Notes under the pieces: generated by a model
What the model was told of the DNA's origin: nothing
Seen by the model: the letters and a program-made list of their open reading frames with translations, nothing else
The model's database searches: none
Made by a program: the position numbers and the translations under genes
DNA from: JAURVT01 sp049059935
GTDB lineage: Bacteria > Actinomycetota > Actinomycetes > Propionibacteriales > Nocardioidaceae
DNA length: 32,385 nt
Direction of reading: 5' to 3'
Assembly (NCBI RefSeq): GCF_049059935.1
Contig: NZ_JBMGQR010000052.1
Location: forward strand, 1 to 32,385
Shown: in pieces, positions 1 to 8,071 of the stretch
How the letters are laid out: the number at the start of each line of letters is the position of its first letter
Numbering within the stretch: the first letter of the stretch is position 1

Positions 1-329
1 ACGTCGGCTCGGGCCTGTCGCTCACCGCCGGCGACACCAAGGTCGAGCTGACCAACCTCAACGTCGACCCGGGCGTCAGCCGTGTCTACGGCGACGTGTC
101 GGTCAACGGCAAGGTCGCCGTGCAGTCGGCGTACCTGTTCACCCTCGACGGCCGCACGCTGAACCCGTTGACCACCGAGGGCGACACCGCCGTCCTCGAG
201 GGCACCCAGGTCAAGATCTCGCCCGTCGCCGCCGAGCTGCTGAACTCGACGTTCAACACCGACGCCGTCACCGCCGACCTCCTGGTCGGCGTCGCGAAGA
301 TCACTGTCAACACCACCCCGGCCAGCTGA
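1..329 (+). CDS. Exported protein, C-terminal end (5' truncated by window edge)
   Basis: The frame is open from the window edge (first full codon at base 3) to a TGA at 327-329, so the start lies outside the window. The 108 visible residues are rich in Thr, Val, Asn and Gly with alternating hydrophobic residues, as in beta-rich secreted proteins. The pattern GLSL-TAGDTKVELTNL, then AVLEGTQVKISPVAAELLN-TF, ending VGVAKITVN, resembles the repeat domain of actinobacterial exported proteins of the HtaA-like or related type. That match is from memory of the pattern. No membrane anchor or sortase motif is present at the C terminus. A GTG at 96 would give a shorter protein, but coding sense continues upstream of it. 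Function is unknown. Confidence 0.7.
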   Translation, partial: VGSGLSLTAGDTKVELTNLNVDPGVSRVYGDVSVNGKVAVQSAYLFTLDGRTLNPLTTEGDTAVLEGTQVKISPVAAELLNSTFNTDAVTADLLVGVAKITVNTTPAS

Positions 330-386
330 GGCCACACATGAGCTTGCGGGCGCATTGATTCCTTTTCTCCGCCCGTGAGGGGGTGA

Positions 387-419
387 CCGAGCACGTCGCA
401 CGCTGTGCGGCGTGCTCGG
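387..419. terminator. Strong hairpin after the exported-protein gene
   Basis: CCGAGCACG, T, CGCAC, loop GCT, GTGCG, G, CGTGCTCGG: 14 Watson-Crick pairs plus one G-U wobble around a 3-nt loop. It lies 57 bp after the stop and has no T tract, as is common for actinobacterial terminators. The stem is nearly symmetric, so it could act on either strand. Confidence 0.6.
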
Positions 420-548
420 CCGTGCATCCGGCGCCGCATCTGAGGCTGGGCCGGAGCAGGTGGGGGCCGGGTTGGTGTGGTGACTGGACGGCCCCCACGC
501 AACCCCACCCCTGTTCCCCTCCGATGTCTTCACACCTGGGAGCCGGCA

Positions 549-1046
549 TTGACCGACGACCTGCGCATCAGACGCGCCGCCGAAACCGACGATGGCCAGC
601 TCGCTGCGATCGCCTACGACACCTGGTCTTTTGAGACCGCAGTCGGGCCTTTGCCCGACGCCGCTGCTCCGTTCTTCGATGAACGCCCGGGGGTCACCGT
701 CGCGACCACCCTCGTGGCATTCCTTCCCGAGGCCGTAGCCGGGTACGTCGCCATCTCACCAGGGCCTGACACGAGCCAGTCGTGGACGATCCACGACATC
801 GCGGTCGCGCCCCTGCTGCAAGGACGTGGCATCGGACTGGCCCTGGTGCGCGCAGCCGTGGCCGCCGCCCACTCGGCCGGGGCCACCGAGGTGGGCGCCC
901 AGGTGCCGGCCGGTGAGACCGCCGTGGGGCGCCTGTTGCTCCGCACGAGATTCCACACGCTGACACAGTCGACTCGGACGGGCGCCGGGACTTCCTCTGG
1001 TCGAACGGTGATGATGATGCGCTCACCGCTACATCGGTCGACCTGA
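549..1046 (+). CDS. GNAT-family N-acetyltransferase
   Basis: Predicted to transfer an acetyl group from acetyl-CoA to an unknown amine. The TTG start at 549 is preferred because a GGGAG ribosome site precedes it by about 6 nt and because the product then begins LTDDLRIRRAAETD, the usual GNAT opening. An in-frame GTG at 477 would add a poorly folded Pro-rich leader. The acetyl-CoA motif A is clear at about residues 83-100: IAVAPLLQGRGIGLALVRAA (Q/RxxGxG/A type). About 165 aa, normal for a single-domain GNAT. The C-terminal stretch after residue 140 is Ser/Thr/Arg rich and less typical. The gene stands alone between the exported-protein gene and a decayed minus-strand gene, so the substrate cannot be inferred. 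Confidence 0.8.
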   Translation: MTDDLRIRRAAETDDGQLAAIAYDTWSFETAVGPLPDAAAPFFDERPGVTVATTLVAFLPEAVAGYVAISPGPDTSQSWTIHDIAVAPLLQGRGIGLALVRAAVAAAHSAGATEVGAQVPAGETAVGRLLLRTRFHTLTQSTRTGAGTSSGRTVMMMRSPLHRST

Positions 1047-1388
1047 CGGCTGCCTGCTCCGGCTCGGCGCCGGTCGGCACTCCTGGGAGGTGACCGGTTG
1101 ACCGCGGTCGGAAAGGTGCTGGTAGTCGGAGTGCCGCCGGTCGAGGGGGCCCAGGTGGGCCATGGCGTCACCGTGTGACTCAGCGCACAGTCGATCCACC
1201 TGCACTTCTCGGGGCGCTCTCAGCGTCCGGTTCGGCCCTGTGGTCGCCCCGGTGTGTCGTCCGCACTGGGCCATCGGCCGACGCCGTGCAGCCGTGTCGG
1301 CGAGGGACCTACCGCCGGGCAGGTGGTGCAGGAAGTGGCGCGCGAGCGTCTCACGCCAGTCGTCATGGGCAACGTCCCGGACCGCGAC

Positions 1389-1726
1389 CTGCCGCAGGTC
1401 GACGTAGCCGACGGCAACCCACGTCAGGGCAACTGCCGCGTCGAGGAGACCAGCACGCGAGCGGCCACGATCGAGTGCCGCGAGCCGAGGGCGGTGAGGG
1501 CATGAACCGCATTCACCTGCACACCCATCGCGATCACCTCCGGTGTGGGGCGGGTGCCGGACAGACAGGCCTGCGCGAGATGCCGCGCACCGAGGAGACG
1601 GGCAACGGTCACCGCCCGAGGATCGTCGCGCGCTCCCAGTGCACGGAGCACCGACGACGGTGCGGCCAGGACCCATGCCCCCCACAGGGCCCGCACCAGC
1701 TCGAGGCGGCGCCCCCCACGACTCAT
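1389..1726 (-). pseudogene. Small hydrophobic protein gene broken by a frameshift
   Basis: The ATG at 1726 opens MSRGGRRLELVRALWGAWVL and runs through GARHLAQACLSGTRPTPEVI and NAVHALTAL, a pattern I associate with a family of about 110-120 aa actinobacterial proteins of unknown function. In this frame the last 20 residues lose that character and end at 1424. From about 1490 the -1 frame reads RLAALDRGRSRAGLLDAAVA, then LTWVAVGYVDLRQ, the expected continuation. Restoring one base near 1485-1495 (for example one C in the minus-strand CCCTCGG) would join the two halves. That frame has no stop at the expected end and runs on to 1029. Either the gene is decaying or one base was lost in sequencing. 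No strong ribosome site is seen. Confidence 0.5.
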
Positions 1727-2326
1727 CGCGTGACCGTCTCGGTGCCCGGCCCGAGCCTCGGACACACAGCGGCGTGAACCTGGTCAGATCGTGTCGCTGG
1801 CGGCGCCTCTGACCTGCGGGTGTGGGGCATCGACAGCCTTCCATCGGTGGGTCTGCCCACCTTGCTCCCAGTTGCGTCGTCGCGCCCGACGAGCGAGGGC
1901 CACGCCAGCCGGTCGTGGACGCAGGTGGGGTGGTGAACAGGTGGCGGTGACGTCTGGGCGTCGATGGGCCGAGGCCGTCCAGGTTGCCGAGGCACCCCTG
2001 AGGTGGTCTGCTCGTCACGAACCCGTCTGCCCCAGTCCCGGCACGGTCGGCTCGCATGTGTTGGCGGTCGTGCGATCACGGGGTCTGGAACTGATCGTGC
2101 ATCGTGCTCGATCCTCCCCATGCCATGGCGAACCGCCGGCGACAACCCGGTTGGAATGGGTCGCTGGTGGGCAGACGACCCTTTCACCGGCTGCCGAGAC
2201 TCACTTGGTTTCGGTGTGCGCGCGGTGAGGACGACACGAGCGAGGGGACCCGGCCTGGGACGTCCTGGCCGCTGTCGAGGGGATGAACGCCACGCCATGC
2301 GTGGCACAACCGAGGTGAGGTACTCC
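1727..2326. other. 600-bp stretch without a convincing gene
   Basis: Open frames cross this stretch on both strands, but none has a recognisable motif, good ribosome site or consistent G/C third-base bias. A plus-strand frame ending at 2228 carries a protein-like stretch (LAVVRSRGLELIVHRARS) that could be a relic. The 3' end should hold the promoter of the antiporter gene; no clear -35/-10 pair was found. Confidence 0.4.
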
Positions 2327-3892
2327 GTGGACAGTGTCGTCCTGATCGCTGCCTTCATGGTGGGTGTGGTGGTGCTGACCCCGTTGTCGGGTCGGGTCGG
2401 TGTGCCGCAGCCGGTGGCGCTGACCATCTTCGGTCTGTGCCTGGCCCTGCTTCCGGCCGCACCTGACCTGGAGCTGGAACCTGAGCTGATTCTTCCCGTC
2501 GTGCTGCCTCCGTTGCTGTTCGCGGCCACCCAACGCGCCACGGTGCGTGAGTTCCGTGACAACGCCGGCGCGGTGCTCTTTCTGGCGGTGGGGCTCACGC
2601 TGTTCACCATCGGCGCCGTCGCCACGGTGGCCCATGTCTACGACCTGCCCTGGTGGCCCGCTCTGGTCCTCGGCTCGATGGTCTCGCCGCCGGACCCGGT
2701 GGCGGCCACCGCGGTGGCCCGCAAGCTGCGCCTTCCGCATCGGTTGGTGACGATCCTCGAAGGCGAGGGCATGTTCAACGACGCTACGGCCCTGGTCGCG
2801 TTCAACGTGACCCTGGCCGCGGTGGTCACAGGTCAGGTCTCGGGCGTGGGGATCGGGGTCGACCTGGTGCTGGGGGTGCTCGTCGGCGTCGCAGTCGGAC
2901 TGGGACTGGGGGTGGTGTCCAGGCAGTTGTTGACCGTCGTCCACGACGCCTATGCCGAGACCACTCTCACCGTGCTGGTTCCTTTCCTGGCCTACATCGG
3001 CGCCGAGCGCCTCGGGGGCTCGGGTGTGCTCGCCGTCCTCGCGCTCGGCCTATTCCTTCGGACCTTCGCCCACACGGCGACCACCTCCAGGGGATGGCTG
3101 CTGGGACGGGCTGTGTGGTCCTTCGCCGATTTCCTCGTCACGAGCCTGGTGTTCACGATCCTGGGGTACGAGCTGGTCCGAACCATTGGCCGGACCGAGG
3201 TGACCGCACGGTCGGTGGTCCTATCGGCGCTGGTGGTCGCCACTCTCGTGGTCGTCCGGGGCGGATTCGTCTTCACGAGCAGCATGCTGGCGGCCCGCCG
3301 AGCGGGCCGTCGCGATGTCGCGTGGCCCAGCGGTTGGCGCGAGTCGGCGGTCGTGTCGTGGGCAGGTATGCGCGGAGTGGTGACGGTGGCAGCCGCTCTG
3401 GCGCTGCCGGTGTCGATCGATGACGGCGCCGCCTTTCCCGGCCGCGACCAGATCGTGGTGGTCGCGCTCGTCGTCGTGCTGGTCACCCTGGTGCTCCAGG
3501 GGCTCACGCTCGCACCGCTGACGTCGAGGTTGGGGGTGACCAGGCCCGATGACGACGTCCGAGAGGTCGCCGAGCTGCGTCGCCGGGCCGCTCAGGCTGC
3601 CCTGGACCATCTGCGCGGCCCGGGGCTTGACGGCGTCCGCGTGGAGGTGGCGCAGGCTGCCACGCTGCAGTACGAGGGATACCTGTCGGCTCAACAGGCC
3701 ATCGCGTACGCCCGGACGCCGACGGACGAGGGCACCGACATGCGCGAGGAGCTCGGCCAGGTCCTGCGAGGCGCGACCGGCGTCGAGCGGTCCATGGTCC
3801 TGGCCGCCCGTCGCCGCGGAACGGTGAGTCCAGCCAGCGCCGACGACGTGCTGCGCGACATCGAAGGGCGGGCCCTCCGCGACTTCGGCTGA
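2327..3892 (+). CDS. CPA1-family Na+/H+ antiporter
   Basis: Membrane exchanger that would swap cytoplasmic Na+ (or K+) for protons in pH and salt homeostasis. The GTG at 2327 is chosen because an AGGTGAGG ribosome site sits about 7 nt upstream; an in-frame ATG at 2297 lacks one. About 521 aa: 10-12 hydrophobic segments fill residues 1-400. Family-specific residues are visible: SPPDPVAATAV (Asp123), the LEGEGMFNDATALV segment with the Asn-Asp pair (151-152) used for ion exchange, and the late SWAGMRGVVTVAAALALP motif. Residues 405-521 form a hydrophilic, Arg- and Glu-rich tail typical of bacterial NhaP/YjcE-like members, probably a cytoplasmic regulatory region. It is a single gene with about 130 bp before the next one. 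Confidence 0.92.
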   Translation: MDSVVLIAAFMVGVVVLTPLSGRVGVPQPVALTIFGLCLALLPAAPDLELEPELILPVVLPPLLFAATQRATVREFRDNAGAVLFLAVGLTLFTIGAVATVAHVYDLPWWPALVLGSMVSPPDPVAATAVARKLRLPHRLVTILEGEGMFNDATALVAFNVTLAAVVTGQVSGVGIGVDLVLGVLVGVAVGLGLGVVSRQLLTVVHDAYAETTLTVLVPFLAYIGAERLGGSGVLAVLALGLFLRTFAHTATTSRGWLLGRAVWSFADFLVTSLVFTILGYELVRTIGRTEVTARSVVLSALVVATLVVVRGGFVFTSSMLAARRAGRRDVAWPSGWRESAVVSWAGMRGVVTVAAALALPVSIDDGAAFPGRDQIVVVALVVVLVTLVLQGLTLAPLTSRLGVTRPDDDVREVAELRRRAAQAALDHLRGPGLDGVRVEVAQAATLQYEGYLSAQQAIAYARTPTDEGTDMREELGQVLRGATGVERSMVLAARRRGTVSPASADDVLRDIEGRALRDFG

Positions 3893-4021
3893 CCCGTCGA
3901 GTGGCTCACGCGTGCCGAGTCGGGGGGGTAGTGGTCCGTCGGCGGCTTGGTGCACTACATTCTGTGATTCTTGGTTGTCCTGGTCCCGACGACTCCCTTC
4001 CTCCTTCTCGAGGTGAGTCCG

Positions 4022-4366
4022 ATGGCGGTCCCCCATTCCATGTCGACGCCCCCGAATGGCGACGCATCACTGCGGCGTGCACCGGCAGCAGAGCCGGTCG
4101 CGATGGTCGCGGTCGATTTCGATCCCGACGGTCTGACCATCGCGCCCTGTCGGCCCTGCCTGCAGGTCTGGTGGGCCGAGCTGGTTCTGGTGGGCCGGCG
4201 GGTGCAGCTGCGTGAGTGGCACCGCTCGAGCTGCCCCGACTGGGGCGATGTCGTGTCCTATCCCACTCCGACCTCGGCTGGGCTGACCGCCCGGCACCCG
4301 GTGGTCAGGGGCAGTGGCATCCGTGGCCTGCACACCGCGCACGCCGACCCCGGTGGTGACACGTGA
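4022..4366 (+). CDS. Hypothetical CxxC protein, coupled to the ligase OB-fold gene
   Basis: A 114-aa protein I do not recognise. ATG 4022 is preferred over an upstream in-frame start (3971) because GAGGTGAG lies just ahead of it. The N-terminal 25 residues are Pro/Ala rich and probably disordered. The core reads VAVDFDPDGLTIAPCRPCLQ, then WWAELVLVGRRVQLREWHRSSCPDW: a CxxC pair followed about 25 residues later by His and Cys, so a small zinc site is possible. The last codons overlap the next start by four bases (GTGA), which suggests translational coupling with the ligase-domain protein downstream. No signal peptide or membrane segment is seen. Confidence 0.65.
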   Translation: MAVPHSMSTPPNGDASLRRAPAAEPVAMVAVDFDPDGLTIAPCRPCLQVWWAELVLVGRRVQLREWHRSSCPDWGDVVSYPTPTSAGLTARHPVVRGSGIRGLHTAHADPGGDT

Positions 4367-4770
4367 GCCGAGGTGGTCATGTCGAAGTCGAGAGTTTCGC
4401 TGTCGGTGGCTGGGTTGAGTCGCCGATGTCGCAGATCTCGGGCCGGCTGCTGCTGCTCGGCGATGTCGACGGCATGTCGCTGCTCTACGTCGGCCACGTG
4501 CGCCTCGACACGGTACGAGACGCCGCGTCGACCCTGTGGGCCGGGATGGACGACCTGCAAGCCACCGAGTGCCCGTTCGCCGTGCGCCCTCCCACGGCAT
4601 CGGCTCGGTGGTGCGACCCGGGTGTGGTGGTGGGTGTCCGGTTCGACGGACGTAATGCTGTCGGTCGGTTACGCGCGCCGTCCCTGTGCCGCGACGCGCC
4701 AACCGCGCCGGCCCGCCGAGTCGACCAGCTGCCGGGGGCGCGCGGCGACCTTGCACCCCAGGGGGCATGA
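4363..4770 (+). CDS. Free-standing OB-fold domain of an ATP-dependent DNA ligase
   Basis: The 135-aa product matches only the C-terminal OB domain of LigC/LigD-type ATP-dependent ligases. It shows ESFAVGGWVE (ligases: EFVVGGW), then GRLLLLGDVDGMSLLYVGHV (ligases: GALLLGVYDGGRLRYVGRV), then ECPFAVRPPTASARWCDP and VVVGVRFDG. The nucleotidyltransferase domain with its KxDG lysine is absent, and the upstream gene does not supply it. The last ligase motif, expected near LRAPSLCRD, is degenerate. It therefore cannot ligate alone. It might bind nicked DNA, modulate another ligase, or be a relic kept in frame. Start GTG 4363 overlaps the preceding stop; the stop leaves one base before the GAF-ANTAR start. 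The assignment is motif reading from memory. Confidence 0.7.
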   Translation: MSRGGHVEVESFAVGGWVESPMSQISGRLLLLGDVDGMSLLYVGHVRLDTVRDAASTLWAGMDDLQATECPFAVRPPTASARWCDPGVVVGVRFDGRNAVGRLRAPSLCRDAPTAPARRVDQLPGARGDLAPQGA

Positions 4771-4771
4771 C

Positions 4772-5500
4772 GTGGCCGCCGACGCCGAGGACGTCGAGCA
4801 CCGCGTGCGCCGCTTGATCTCCGCGGGGACGGTGGCGCACCACAGCGACGACGGGCTGCTTCGCCTGTGCGATCTGTGTGACGTGGCTGTTGCTGATCTG
4901 GACCTGGCCGCCGCCACGGTCAGCATGATGACCGACCTGGGTCCCACGGTGGTCGCCAACAGCTCGAGCATGCTGGGGATGGCGCTGGCCGACCTGGAGG
5001 TCGCCTGCGGGGAAGGCCCGTCGTTCGACGCCACCCGGGACCGCCGACCCGTGCTGGCCAGTGACCTGCCGTTCGAGGGGCGGCGCCGGTGGACCGAGTT
5101 CGCGGTCGGGGCCGTGCGCCTGGGGTGCTCGGCGACGTGGACGTTCCCGCTCGGTGTGGGCGCCGCCCGGCTCGGTGTCCTGTTGATGTCCTTCGCCGCC
5201 GTGCAGACGATGTCGCCCGAACGCGCCCGTGTGGCGCTGATGTTCGCCGAGATCGCCACCGAGATCGTGCTGGACATCGAGGGCGATCGCGACGACGTCG
5301 TCCGCGACGCCGACGTCGCGCGCATGATCGACCTGCGCGCCGAGGTGTACCCGGCCCAAGGAATGGTCATGGTCGACCTCGGCACCTCCGCGACCGACGC
5401 GTTGGTGCGCATGAGAGCCCACGCGTTTGTCCATGACCTCGACCTGACGGTGCTGGCCACCCGGATCGTCGACAGGACGGTGCGCCTTGAACCCCGTTGA
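4772..5500 (+). CDS. GAF-ANTAR transcription antitermination regulator
   Basis: A 242-aa protein with an N-terminal GAF sensor domain (about 10-165) and a C-terminal ANTAR RNA-binding helical domain (about 187-238). The GAF part has the common LADLEVACGEGPSFDATRDRR-type signature; the ANTAR part reads RAEVYPAQGMVMVDLG, then TDALVRMRAHAFVHDLDLTVLA. ANTAR proteins bind paired RNA stem-loops and prevent terminator formation. Start GTG 4772 has GGGGG 8 nt upstream and follows the ligase-domain stop by one base; the frame is open further upstream but without coding sense. It is followed after 40 bp by a second GAF-ANTAR gene. Ligand and RNA target are unknown. Confidence 0.85.
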   Translation: MAADAEDVEHRVRRLISAGTVAHHSDDGLLRLCDLCDVAVADLDLAAATVSMMTDLGPTVVANSSSMLGMALADLEVACGEGPSFDATRDRRPVLASDLPFEGRRRWTEFAVGAVRLGCSATWTFPLGVGAARLGVLLMSFAAVQTMSPERARVALMFAEIATEIVLDIEGDRDDVVRDADVARMIDLRAEVYPAQGMVMVDLGTSATDALVRMRAHAFVHDLDLTVLATRIVDRTVRLEPR

Positions 5501-5540
5501 GCACACCGACCCACCCCGACACCGTCGCGAGGAGAACCCC

Positions 5541-6266
5541 ATGATCGACACCACAGAGCTGGGCGCGATCTTCGTCCACGCCGCCGACACCCTGGTCAAG
5601 GACTTCGACGTCGTCGAGTTTCTGCACGGCCTCACCGAAGCAGCCGGACGCGTCGGCGGCGCCGACGCCGTCGGACTCATGCTCGCCGACCACCGCAGCC
5701 AGCTGCAGTACGTCGCCTCGTCGAACCACGACGGCCACGTCCTGGAGGTTCTTCAAGTCGGTCTCGAGGAGGGACCCTGCCGCGACGCGTACGCGTCCGG
5801 CGCTCCGGTGGTCAACACCGACCTGACGTCGGCGCAGACCCGCTGGCCGCGGTTCGCCGAGCAAGCCGCTGCCGGCGGCTACACGTCCGTGCACGCCTTC
5901 CCGCTGCGCCTGCGCGCCGAAGCCGTCGGAGCCATGGGCCTGTTCAGCACCGACGCGTCAGCGTTCACCCCCGACGAGGCGGCGACCGTCCAGGCGCTCG
6001 CCGATGTCGCCACCATCAGCATCCTGCAGGACCGCGCGCTCACCCGCGCCGAGGCCCTGACCGAGCAGCTCCAGGGTGCATTGAACAGCCGCATTGTCAT
6101 TGAACAGGCCAAGGGTGCGATCGCGATGGTTGCCGGCTGCAGCGTCGCCGAGGCGTTCACGATGCTGCGCGATCGCTCTCGCCGTCACGGCCTCAAGCTC
6201 ACCGACGTCGCACAGACCGCCATCGACGACCCCCGAGAAACCGCGTCGTGGTGGCGCAGCCGATGA
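5541..6266 (+). CDS. GAF-ANTAR transcription antitermination regulator (second copy)
   Basis: A 241-aa protein with a GAF domain at about 20-165 (LQVGLEEGPCRDAYASGAPV, then RWPRFAEQAAAGGYTSVHAF, PLRLRAEAVGAMGLFS) and a canonical ANTAR domain at 172-228 (LNSRIVIEQAKGAIA, then SVAEAFTMLRDRSRRHGLKL, TDVAQ). ATG 5541 is chosen over a GTG-like upstream start because GAGGAGA precedes it by about 5 nt. It matches the standard actinobacterial GAF-ANTAR plan more closely than the gene before it. The two differ clearly in sequence, so this is an old duplication or two separate recruitments. Likely cytoplasmic; it acts on RNA leaders that cannot be identified here. Confidence 0.9.
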   Translation: MIDTTELGAIFVHAADTLVKDFDVVEFLHGLTEAAGRVGGADAVGLMLADHRSQLQYVASSNHDGHVLEVLQVGLEEGPCRDAYASGAPVVNTDLTSAQTRWPRFAEQAAAGGYTSVHAFPLRLRAEAVGAMGLFSTDASAFTPDEAATVQALADVATISILQDRALTRAEALTEQLQGALNSRIVIEQAKGAIAMVAGCSVAEAFTMLRDRSRRHGLKLTDVAQTAIDDPRETASWWRSR

Positions 6267-6519
6267 GGCGCGTGGCCAGCCGTCGACGGACGCCGGGACG
6301 TCGCCCACCGTCCGACGTGCAGGACCGTCGTTCGGTCGCCAACCGTCTGATCGGGCCCTCCACGACGTCGCGGTTCGAAGACGCGTCGTCTCGGCCCCAG
6401 TGGACGTGGTCGAGCTCGGAGGGAATGCCACACCGAACCCCGACCAGCAGCGGCTCGACCACGCTGTCGACCTGGCCCCTCGTCTCGAGCCCGTGCACCG
6501 GCCCCTGCTTGGATGAGGC

Positions 6520-6660
6520 ATGACCGAACACCGTCCGCCCGAGAGCTGGGGCGACCTGCAGGCCCGTCTGGAACGGGAGTGGCAGCAGGCCCTGGCCCAG
6601 CTCGCCGATGCGCGGGCTCGCGGCGATTTCGCCGGCTGGAAGCCCAGCTTCGATCGCTGA
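6520..6660 (+). CDS. Small hypothetical protein (46 aa)
   Basis: A short frame from ATG 6520 to TGA 6658-6660 with GGATGAGG just upstream. The product, beginning MTEHRPPESWGDLQARLERE, is one amphipathic helix rich in Gln, Ala, Arg and Glu followed by GDFAGWKPSFDR. Codon use fits the genome. No family is recognised. It lies 253 bp after the second GAF-ANTAR gene, a stretch in which I see nothing else, and before a convergent monooxygenase gene. Confidence 0.5.
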   Translation: MTEHRPPESWGDLQARLEREWQQALAQLADARARGDFAGWKPSFDR

Positions 6661-6762
6661 TCGGCCCGTGGGGCCCCGACGCCCCGCCTGGGGTCGATGC
6701 TTCGCGCGGCGCTCGGAGGGTCATGGTCGTCGTCCAGATGGCACCCTCAAAGACGTCTGTGG

Positions 6763-7998
6763 TCAGGACAGGGAGCGGGCCGCTCGGTCGGACTCGTCTG
6801 CGTCGAGCAGGCCGTAGCGGGGCAGCTCGATGGTGTTGACCGGCGGCGAGGGGTTGAGTCCGGCGAGTCGGCAGACCATCTGGCCAGGGCGGCTGCCCAT
6901 GGTGCGGAGCATCGCCCGCAGCGCGGTGGCTTGGCGTGGTCCGCGGGGGTGCATGTTGTAGGGGTCGAACTTCTGGGCATGGTCGGTCATGGGTCGCAGG
7001 GTTCGTTCGTAGCGGGTGAAGGCTCCGGTGATGTCGTCGGGGGAGGCGGCCAGCTCGTCGGCCAGGACGTATGCGCCGGTAAGGGCACTGGTGGTGCCGG
7101 TGCCAAAAGGTCCGGCGTTCCACGCGGCATCTCCGAGCAGGACGACCCGTCCGCGGTGCCAGGTCGACAGCCGCACCTGGGCGATCTCGTCGACGTACGG
7201 TGTGGCGTCGCGCAGCGCATCGAGGATGCGGGGCGTCTGCCACCCGAGGTCGCCGAAGGTGGCGCGGAGCACGTCGGTGATGGCGTCCGGGTCGAGGCGG
7301 CCGAGCCCCCGGGTGTTGGTGCGTAGGCTGAGCATGGCGCGGGTGGTGCCGACGTTGTCGGGACGCAGGTGCACCAGTCGCCCGTCGCCGCCGACGTGCA
7401 AACGCCACTGGCGGTCGTCGTCGGCGTGGCGGGGGATGGTGAAGTACGTCCACACGATGCCGAGCTCGTCGACGTCGGTGTCGGCGTCGGGCATGACCAA
7501 CGAGCGGGTTCGCGACCGATACCCTTCGGCGATCACGACCGCGTCGAACCGCCGCGCGGGGCCGCGGACGAACGTCACGTCGACGCCGTCGCCGTCGTCG
7601 TGCAGGGCCTCGATCTGGTCGCCAAAGACGTAGTCGGCGGTGTTCGAGGAGTGGTCGTGCAGGAGTCTCGCGAGCTGTCCGCGCAGGATCTCCAGGTCTG
7701 CTGTGGCGCTGTTCAGGTCGCCGGCGTCGGACGGGAACGAGGCATAGACCCGGCCGCGCTCATCGACGAACGACATGCCGGTCTCGCTGGTGTGGTGATC
7801 GCGTGCGGCCGCCAGCAGACCCATCTTCTCGATGACCTGGCGGGCTGTTCCTCGGACGTCGACGTTCTGCCCGTCGTCGCGCAGGGAGTCGAACCGCTCG
7901 ACGACGGTCACGTCCCACCCCGCCCGGTCGAGCCACCACGCGGCTGCCGGACCGGCCACGCTAGCCCCGGAGATCAGAACACTGGGTCGATCGGTCAT
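6763..7998 (-). CDS. FAD-dependent aromatic-type monooxygenase
   Basis: A 411-aa class A flavoprotein hydroxylase: FAD plus NAD(P)H and O2 to hydroxylate a small, probably aromatic or polyketide-like, compound. The N terminus has the dinucleotide fold as SVLISGASVAGPAAAWWLDR, then VTVVER, with Ser and Ala in place of some glycines of GxGxxG. Near residue 285 is the second FAD motif, GRVVLLGDAAWNAGPFGTGT. ATG 7998 is preferred over an upstream start because of an AAGGGG site and because the protein then begins MTDRPSVLISGAS. The gene is divergent from a MarR gene with a palindromic intergenic region, so it is probably that regulator's target. TetX- and RdmE-like oxidases share this fold; the substrate cannot be told. 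Confidence 0.88.
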   Translation of the reverse strand: MTDRPSVLISGASVAGPAAAWWLDRAGWDVTVVERFDSLRDDGQNVDVRGTARQVIEKMGLLAAARDHHTSETGMSFVDERGRVYASFPSDAGDLNSATADLEILRGQLARLLHDHSSNTADYVFGDQIEALHDDGDGVDVTFVRGPARRFDAVVIAEGYRSRTRSLVMPDADTDVDELGIVWTYFTIPRHADDDRQWRLHVGGDGRLVHLRPDNVGTTRAMLSLRTNTRGLGRLDPDAITDVLRATFGDLGWQTPRILDALRDATPYVDEIAQVRLSTWHRGRVVLLGDAAWNAGPFGTGTTSALTGAYVLADELAASPDDITGAFTRYERTLRPMTDHAQKFDPYNMHPRGPRQATALRAMLRTMGSRPGQMVCRLAGLNPSPPVNTIELPRYGLLDADESDRAARSLS

Positions 7999-8017
7999 CG
8001 ATTGCCCCTTCCCCGTA

Positions 8018-8051
8018 TGATTAGATCCATCGATAGTAAGACAACTAATCA
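8018..8051. promoter_or_regulatory. Inverted repeat between divergent monooxygenase and MarR genes
   Basis: TGATTAG (8018-8024) and CTAATCA (8045-8051) are exact inverse complements 20 bp apart, and a central ATCGAT palindrome sits at 8029-8034 near the dyad. The 73-bp spacer between the two starts is markedly AT-richer than its surroundings. This is the expected place for a MarR dimer to block both promoters. Binding is inferred. Confidence 0.55.
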
Positions 8052-8071
8052 CTTATGCAGATGGGACGCCG

